Source of the DNA: Acidimicrobiaceae bacterium
GTDB taxonomy: Bacteria; Actinomycetota; Acidimicrobiia; Acidimicrobiales; RAAP-2
NCBI GenBank assembly: GCA_003138815.1
Contig: PLHD01000071.1
Location: 1 to 57,408 of the forward strand
Reading direction: 5' to 3'
DNA: 57,408 bases
Made by a program: the position numbers and the translations under genes
In this document: positions 54,788 to 57,408 of the stretch, piece by piece
Position numbering within the stretch: position 1 is the first letter of the stretch
How the letters are laid out: each line of letters opens with the position of its first letter
Notes under the pieces: generated by a model
Seen by the model: only the letters and a program-made list of their open reading frames with translations
The model's database searches: none
Told to the model about the DNA's origin: nothing

Positions 54788-55497
54788 GCGAGGCTCGGAT
54801 CGGGGTCAGTCGGCCCCGTCGTTCCGTCGAGCCATCCGTTGCCCGGGTAACCGTTCTGTTCCCAGTACCCGGGCTCGACCCGGTCGACCACGCGGATCGC
54901 GGAAAGCCACTTGAGCGACTTGTATCCGTACATCTGGGGGACGACCAGTCTGACCGGGCCTCCGTGGTGTTGGGTCACCGGAGCGCCGGACATCTCGTAG
55001 GCCACGATGACGTCAGATAGGTGCGCCTGGTCGAGGGTCAGGCTCTCGGTGTCGGCCCCGTCGTAGGAGTCGAAGCTCACCGCCACGGCGCCGGCCCGCA
55101 CGCCGGCCTCCTTCAGGAGATGAGTCAACTGCACGCCCTTCCAATGCACGTCGGGAACCCGCCACCCAGTGACGCACTGGAAGCCCTTCACCATCTCGTA
55201 CGCGGGCATCGACTGGAGGTCGGCCAGCGTGAACGTCGAGGGCTTCGCGACGAGACCGCTCACCTTGAGTCGATACTTGCGAGGGCTGATGTAGGGGTAG
55301 GAACCGGTAATCGAGTAGATGCGGAAGTGATCGCCTCCGGGCAGCAACGACGCGATGCCCGAACCCAATTTGCTCCCCACGAAATTCTGGGCCTCGGCAC
55401 CGAAGGCAATGCCAACCGCCCCCAGGGCCGCCAATCCAATGAATACCCGTCGGCCGACCGGCACCTTGGTGAACTTCGAATCTGGCGACTGTTCCAC
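54784..55497 (-). CDS. Molybdopterin-dependent oxidoreductase, sulfite-oxidase/MsrP (YedY) family
   Basis: 237 residues; the GTG at 55497 follows AAGGAG. N-terminal GRRVFIGLAALGAVG has an Arg pair and a hydrophobic stretch, so Tat export or anchoring is likely. The Mo-binding core is complete: KPSTFTLADLQSMPAYEM, the Cys ligand in FQCVTGWRVPDVHWKGVQ, VSFDSYDGADTESL, VAYEMSGAPVTQHHGGPVRL and YGYKSLKWLSAIRVVDR. Length and fold match MsrP-like single-domain enzymes; cytochrome b (not the MsrQ type) follows by a GTGA overlap. The substrate (a sulfoxide, nitrate, sulfite or other) is unknown. Confidence 0.92.
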   Translation of the reverse strand: MEQSPDSKFTKVPVGRRVFIGLAALGAVGIAFGAEAQNFVGSKLGSGIASLLPGGDHFRIYSITGSYPYISPRKYRLKVSGLVAKPSTFTLADLQSMPAYEMVKGFQCVTGWRVPDVHWKGVQLTHLLKEAGVRAGAVAVSFDSYDGADTESLTLDQAHLSDVIVAYEMSGAPVTQHHGGPVRLVVPQMYGYKSLKWLSAIRVVDRVEPGYWEQNGYPGNGWLDGTTGPTDPDPSLA

Positions 55498-55764
55498 GCG
55501 TGCTCCTTGCTCCACTGTTTTAGTATCGCGGTGCCCAAATCTGTTACAGCGTGCACCTTGGAGTGGCGCGGTGATTGTTTGGTTGGGCGCCACGAGGCCA
55601 GTACGGCCCACCGCTACTGGCGGCCTTCAATTCACATTCGTTGCGAGGCCCTGCTCTGAGTCATGATCCGCGGGCCGAGATCTTCGTCGCTTCGGCTTCG
55701 GTTGTCTTCAACTCGCGGAGGATTGCATCCGGTTGTTCCAGGCGCGTTGTTCGCGGCTCGTGAA

Positions 55765-56031
55765 CTACTGCTCGTCGTCTTTCGACTCGGCCTGATAGAG
55801 GTCGAAGATGTTGCCCAGTTCCTCGAGCGCTTCGGGCGAGAGGTCCTCAGGTCCCACGGTCCCAGTCAAAGTGATGGTGACGCGCATCTGGTCGAGATAG
55901 GCACTGCAAGCGTCACAGGCCGCGAGATGGCGCTCCAGCCGGAGGCGATTCCTAGTCGTCAGTGCCCCATCGAGGTAGTCACTGATCAGCGCGACCGCTT
56001 GACGGCAGTTGATGCTCTTAATCAGCGCCAT
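55765..56031 (-). CDS. Zinc-finger anti-sigma factor (ZAS type)
   Basis: 88 residues, start overlapping the sigma-factor stop by one base (TAATG). It begins with NCRQAVALISDYLDGALTTR and has the zinc motif H-x3-C-x2-C in RHLAACDACSAYL, followed by a short acidic tail; there is no transmembrane segment, so it is a soluble redox-type anti-sigma. It should hold the ECF factor inactive until its zinc site is oxidised or released. Confidence 0.9.
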   Translation of the reverse strand: MALIKSINCRQAVALISDYLDGALTTRNRLRLERHLAACDACSAYLDQMRVTITLTGTVGPEDLSPEALEELGNIFDLYQAESKDDEQ

Positions 56032-56618
56032 TATTGCTCCGTTCCCTTGAAGTCTTCCAGCGAAGTACGAATCTTCGCTCGAGCGCGGTGGAGCAAAACT
56101 CGGATGTTGGCTTCGGAGAGATCGAGAATGTTGGCAACTTCACTGGTAGTTAGTCCCTCGACGTCGCGAAGTGTTACGACGGACTTCTGGGGATCGGGAA
56201 GAGCGCTGATTGCATCGCGAACTCGCCGCAGAACATCGACGTTGTCCAATTGACTCCCGAGAAGGTCAGTGAACGGCTCAGGGGGCTCATTCCACATTCC
56301 ACCACTGCTGAAGCGTGTGGCGGCCACAGTGTCAACCGGGTCCACGCTGATGACCCGGTGTTCACGGGTTCCCGTTCGCCGCGCTCGATTCGCCGCGATC
56401 TGGAACAGCCAGGTCTTGAAGGACGATCGCCCTTCGAACTTTTCGGCGCCACGAAGAACCGCCATCCACGTGTCCTGGGCGACGTCCTCGGCGGTCGAAG
56501 CTGAGTTGACGTAGTGTCTGGCAATTCCGAGGATCGACGGCTGGTAACGGACGACCAACTCGCAGAAGGCCTGGCGGTCACCAGCCAGGAACTGCTCGAG
56601 CAGCACTTCGTCGTTCAT
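56031..56618 (-). CDS. ECF RNA polymerase sigma factor
   Basis: 195 residues; I chose the ATG at 56618 (GAGG upstream) because the sigma-2 region starts there. Region 2: DRQAFCELVVRYQPSILGIA, AEDVAQDTWMAVLRG, FKTWLFQIAANRARR. Region 4: LPDPQKSVVTLRDVEGLTTSEVANIL, SEANIRVLLHRARAKIR. The linker between them is long (about 55 residues). Paired with the ZAS anti-sigma. The molybdoenzyme genes lie 270 nt downstream and the small secreted protein is divergent upstream; either could be a target. Confidence 0.93.
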   Translation of the reverse strand: MNDEVLLEQFLAGDRQAFCELVVRYQPSILGIARHYVNSASTAEDVAQDTWMAVLRGAEKFEGRSSFKTWLFQIAANRARRTGTREHRVISVDPVDTVAATRFSSGGMWNEPPEPFTDLLGSQLDNVDVLRRVRDAISALPDPQKSVVTLRDVEGLTTSEVANILDLSEANIRVLLHRARAKIRTSLEDFKGTEQ

Positions 56619-56928
56619 CGGCCTCAGCGTAGTTGAAGGGTTGGCGCGCCCGTTGCACAAATTGGCGCTTGGCGCCACGAACTCATCAACGGAGGGTCCC
56701 TTTCGGCGTTCTTCGGCTCCTCGCCCGATGTCGACACCCAACGAATTGGGTCCATCCCATCGGTTGGCAGTCTCGGCAGGGGGATGAGTCGGACTGCACC
56801 GCTACCGGTCACCTGGATCGGAACGGACGAGTGTCCCTTACAGTTCACTCTTCGTGGGTTTTCGAACGTAGGCCAGGTCGCCACGCGACTTGGTGTAACG
56901 GACTTGGACGTTAGGGGACTCAACTATC

Positions 56929-56947
56929 GAACGGAAACCTTCCGTTC
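56929..56947 (+). promoter_or_regulatory. 8-bp hairpin in the leader of the small secreted protein
   Basis: GAACGGAA, 3 nt, TTCCGTTC, about 40 nt before the start codon and before the ribosome site CTGGAGGGAAA. It could be an operator, a leader hairpin, or part of the ECF-controlled region. Confidence 0.35.
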
Positions 56948-56989
56948 AGTGCTTTGTTCACCAAAGAGACCCTCTGGAGGGAAATTTAA

Positions 56990-57325
56990 ATGAAGAAGAC
57001 ACTCCGTAGTACCGTTGCATCGCTCGCCGTTCTGGCTGGATCATTTGGAGTCGTGGCAACGACTTTCGCAGTCCAGGCGAATACTGCGTCGGCGAGTACC
57101 CCGATGACCCATTCCTGGCACGGCACAGTGGAAAGAGTGAATGCCAAGATGGGGACGGAAGAGTCATTCACCCTGAAGGTCGGGATGAAGACCTACAAGG
57201 TTGACTACACCACGATGACGAAGTTCACGATGGGCTCGTCGAAGGGCGTGAAGGCCGGAGCGATGATTTCCGTGACCGGCACACTTTCGGGGTCAACCAT
57301 TAAGGCCTCCAAGCTCAGTCTCTAA
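56990..57325 (+). CDS. Small secreted protein, DUF5666-like OB-fold candidate
   Basis: 111 residues; ATG 56990 with GGAGGG upstream. Signal peptide about 1-36 (MKKTLRSTVASLAVLAGSFG, Ala-rich end ANTASAS). The mature part of about 75 residues is beta-rich: HSWHGTVERVNAKMGTEESF, KTYKVDYTTMTKF, VKAGAMISVTGTLSGSTIKA. This arrangement (GxVxxV...FTL..G...YxVd..T.F...G...V.VxGxxxGxxItAxxI) is that of DUF5666 proteins of unknown function. Divergent from the ECF sigma gene, with its own hairpin terminator. Confidence 0.82.
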   Translation: MKKTLRSTVASLAVLAGSFGVVATTFAVQANTASASTPMTHSWHGTVERVNAKMGTEESFTLKVGMKTYKVDYTTMTKFTMGSSKGVKAGAMISVTGTLSGSTIKASKLSL

Positions 57326-57334
57326 TCGCTTGCG

Positions 57335-57370
57335 CCCGGTCCCGCTCGATAACGGTCGTGCGGGACCGGG
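57335..57370 (+). terminator. Hairpin after the small secreted protein
   Basis: Arms 57335-57345 (CCCGGTCCCGC) and 57360-57370 are exact reverse complements, with a 14-nt loop; no T-run. The remaining 38 nt to the window end hold nothing recognisable. Confidence 0.55.
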
Positions 57371-57408
57371 GCTTGGATTGCCACTGAATCGTGTCGGGAA
57401 TGAATCGG

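Overview
The window is high-GC DNA from an actinobacterium, most likely an uncultured relative of Acidimicrobiia. The evidence is indirect. A secreted protein carries the GYYV/GGYWVV repeat type that I associate with that class. There are coenzyme-F420-type enzymes (an LLM oxidoreductase and a Ddn-like protein), a mycothiol-dependent-isomerase-fold protein, a furA-katG pair whose operator resembles the mycobacterial one, and GTG starts and leaderless-looking promoters are common. No rRNA, intact tRNA or ribosomal protein gene is present, so placement rests on gene content only.

Layout. 1-3.2 kb: a secreted repeat protein, an IS3 fragment and an orphan 2-oxoacid dehydrogenase E2 with two E3/E1-binding domains. 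3.3-12.9 kb: a coherent uptake and degradation locus. It has an XRE-cupin regulator, a bicupin and an SDR on the minus strand. Divergent from these on the plus strand are an amidohydrolase, a ribose-type ABC importer (binding protein, double ATPase, permease) and an M24 pita-bread hydrolase resembling DddP. 13-25 kb: scattered single genes (NmrA-like and other NAD-binding proteins, LLM oxidoreductase, alpha/beta hydrolase, PbpA-like transpeptidase, secreted repeat protein, lipoprotein, gluconokinase) separated by degraded insertion sequences (IS3, IS481, IS256). 26.1-36.9 kb: a tightly coupled alpha-glucan operon: glycogen phosphorylase, a 1338-residue 4-alpha-glucanotransferase/branching-enzyme fusion, a GH57 hydrolase and a second phosphorylase. 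A sugar nucleotidyltransferase lies convergent to it. 38-43 kb: acyl-CoA synthetase, aldehyde dehydrogenase and an NMT1-like solute-binding protein without a signal peptide. 44-47 kb: furA-katG. 47.5-53 kb: broken mobA with IS110 debris, a Clp-N/HTH pair with a twin operator, and an ArsR/SRPBCC divergent locus. 54-57.4 kb: a molybdopterin oxidoreductase with its cytochrome b, an ECF sigma/anti-sigma pair, and a small secreted protein.

A second layer runs through the window. At least six copies of a sequence matching the 3' half of a tRNA-Lys (anticodon to CCA), all in one orientation, plus a tRNA-Gly 3' half, lie between gene blocks. They look like attachment-site relics, which suggests that this stretch was assembled by repeated insertion. 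No integrase remains in the window.

The best candidates for undescribed biology are the DddP-like M24/ABC/amidohydrolase/cupin locus (substrate unknown, with a metal-ligand Asp replaced by Cys), the MalQ-GlgB fusion operon, the tRNA-half repeat family, and the Clp-N/HTH pair whose two identical-geometry operators overlay a leaderless promoter.
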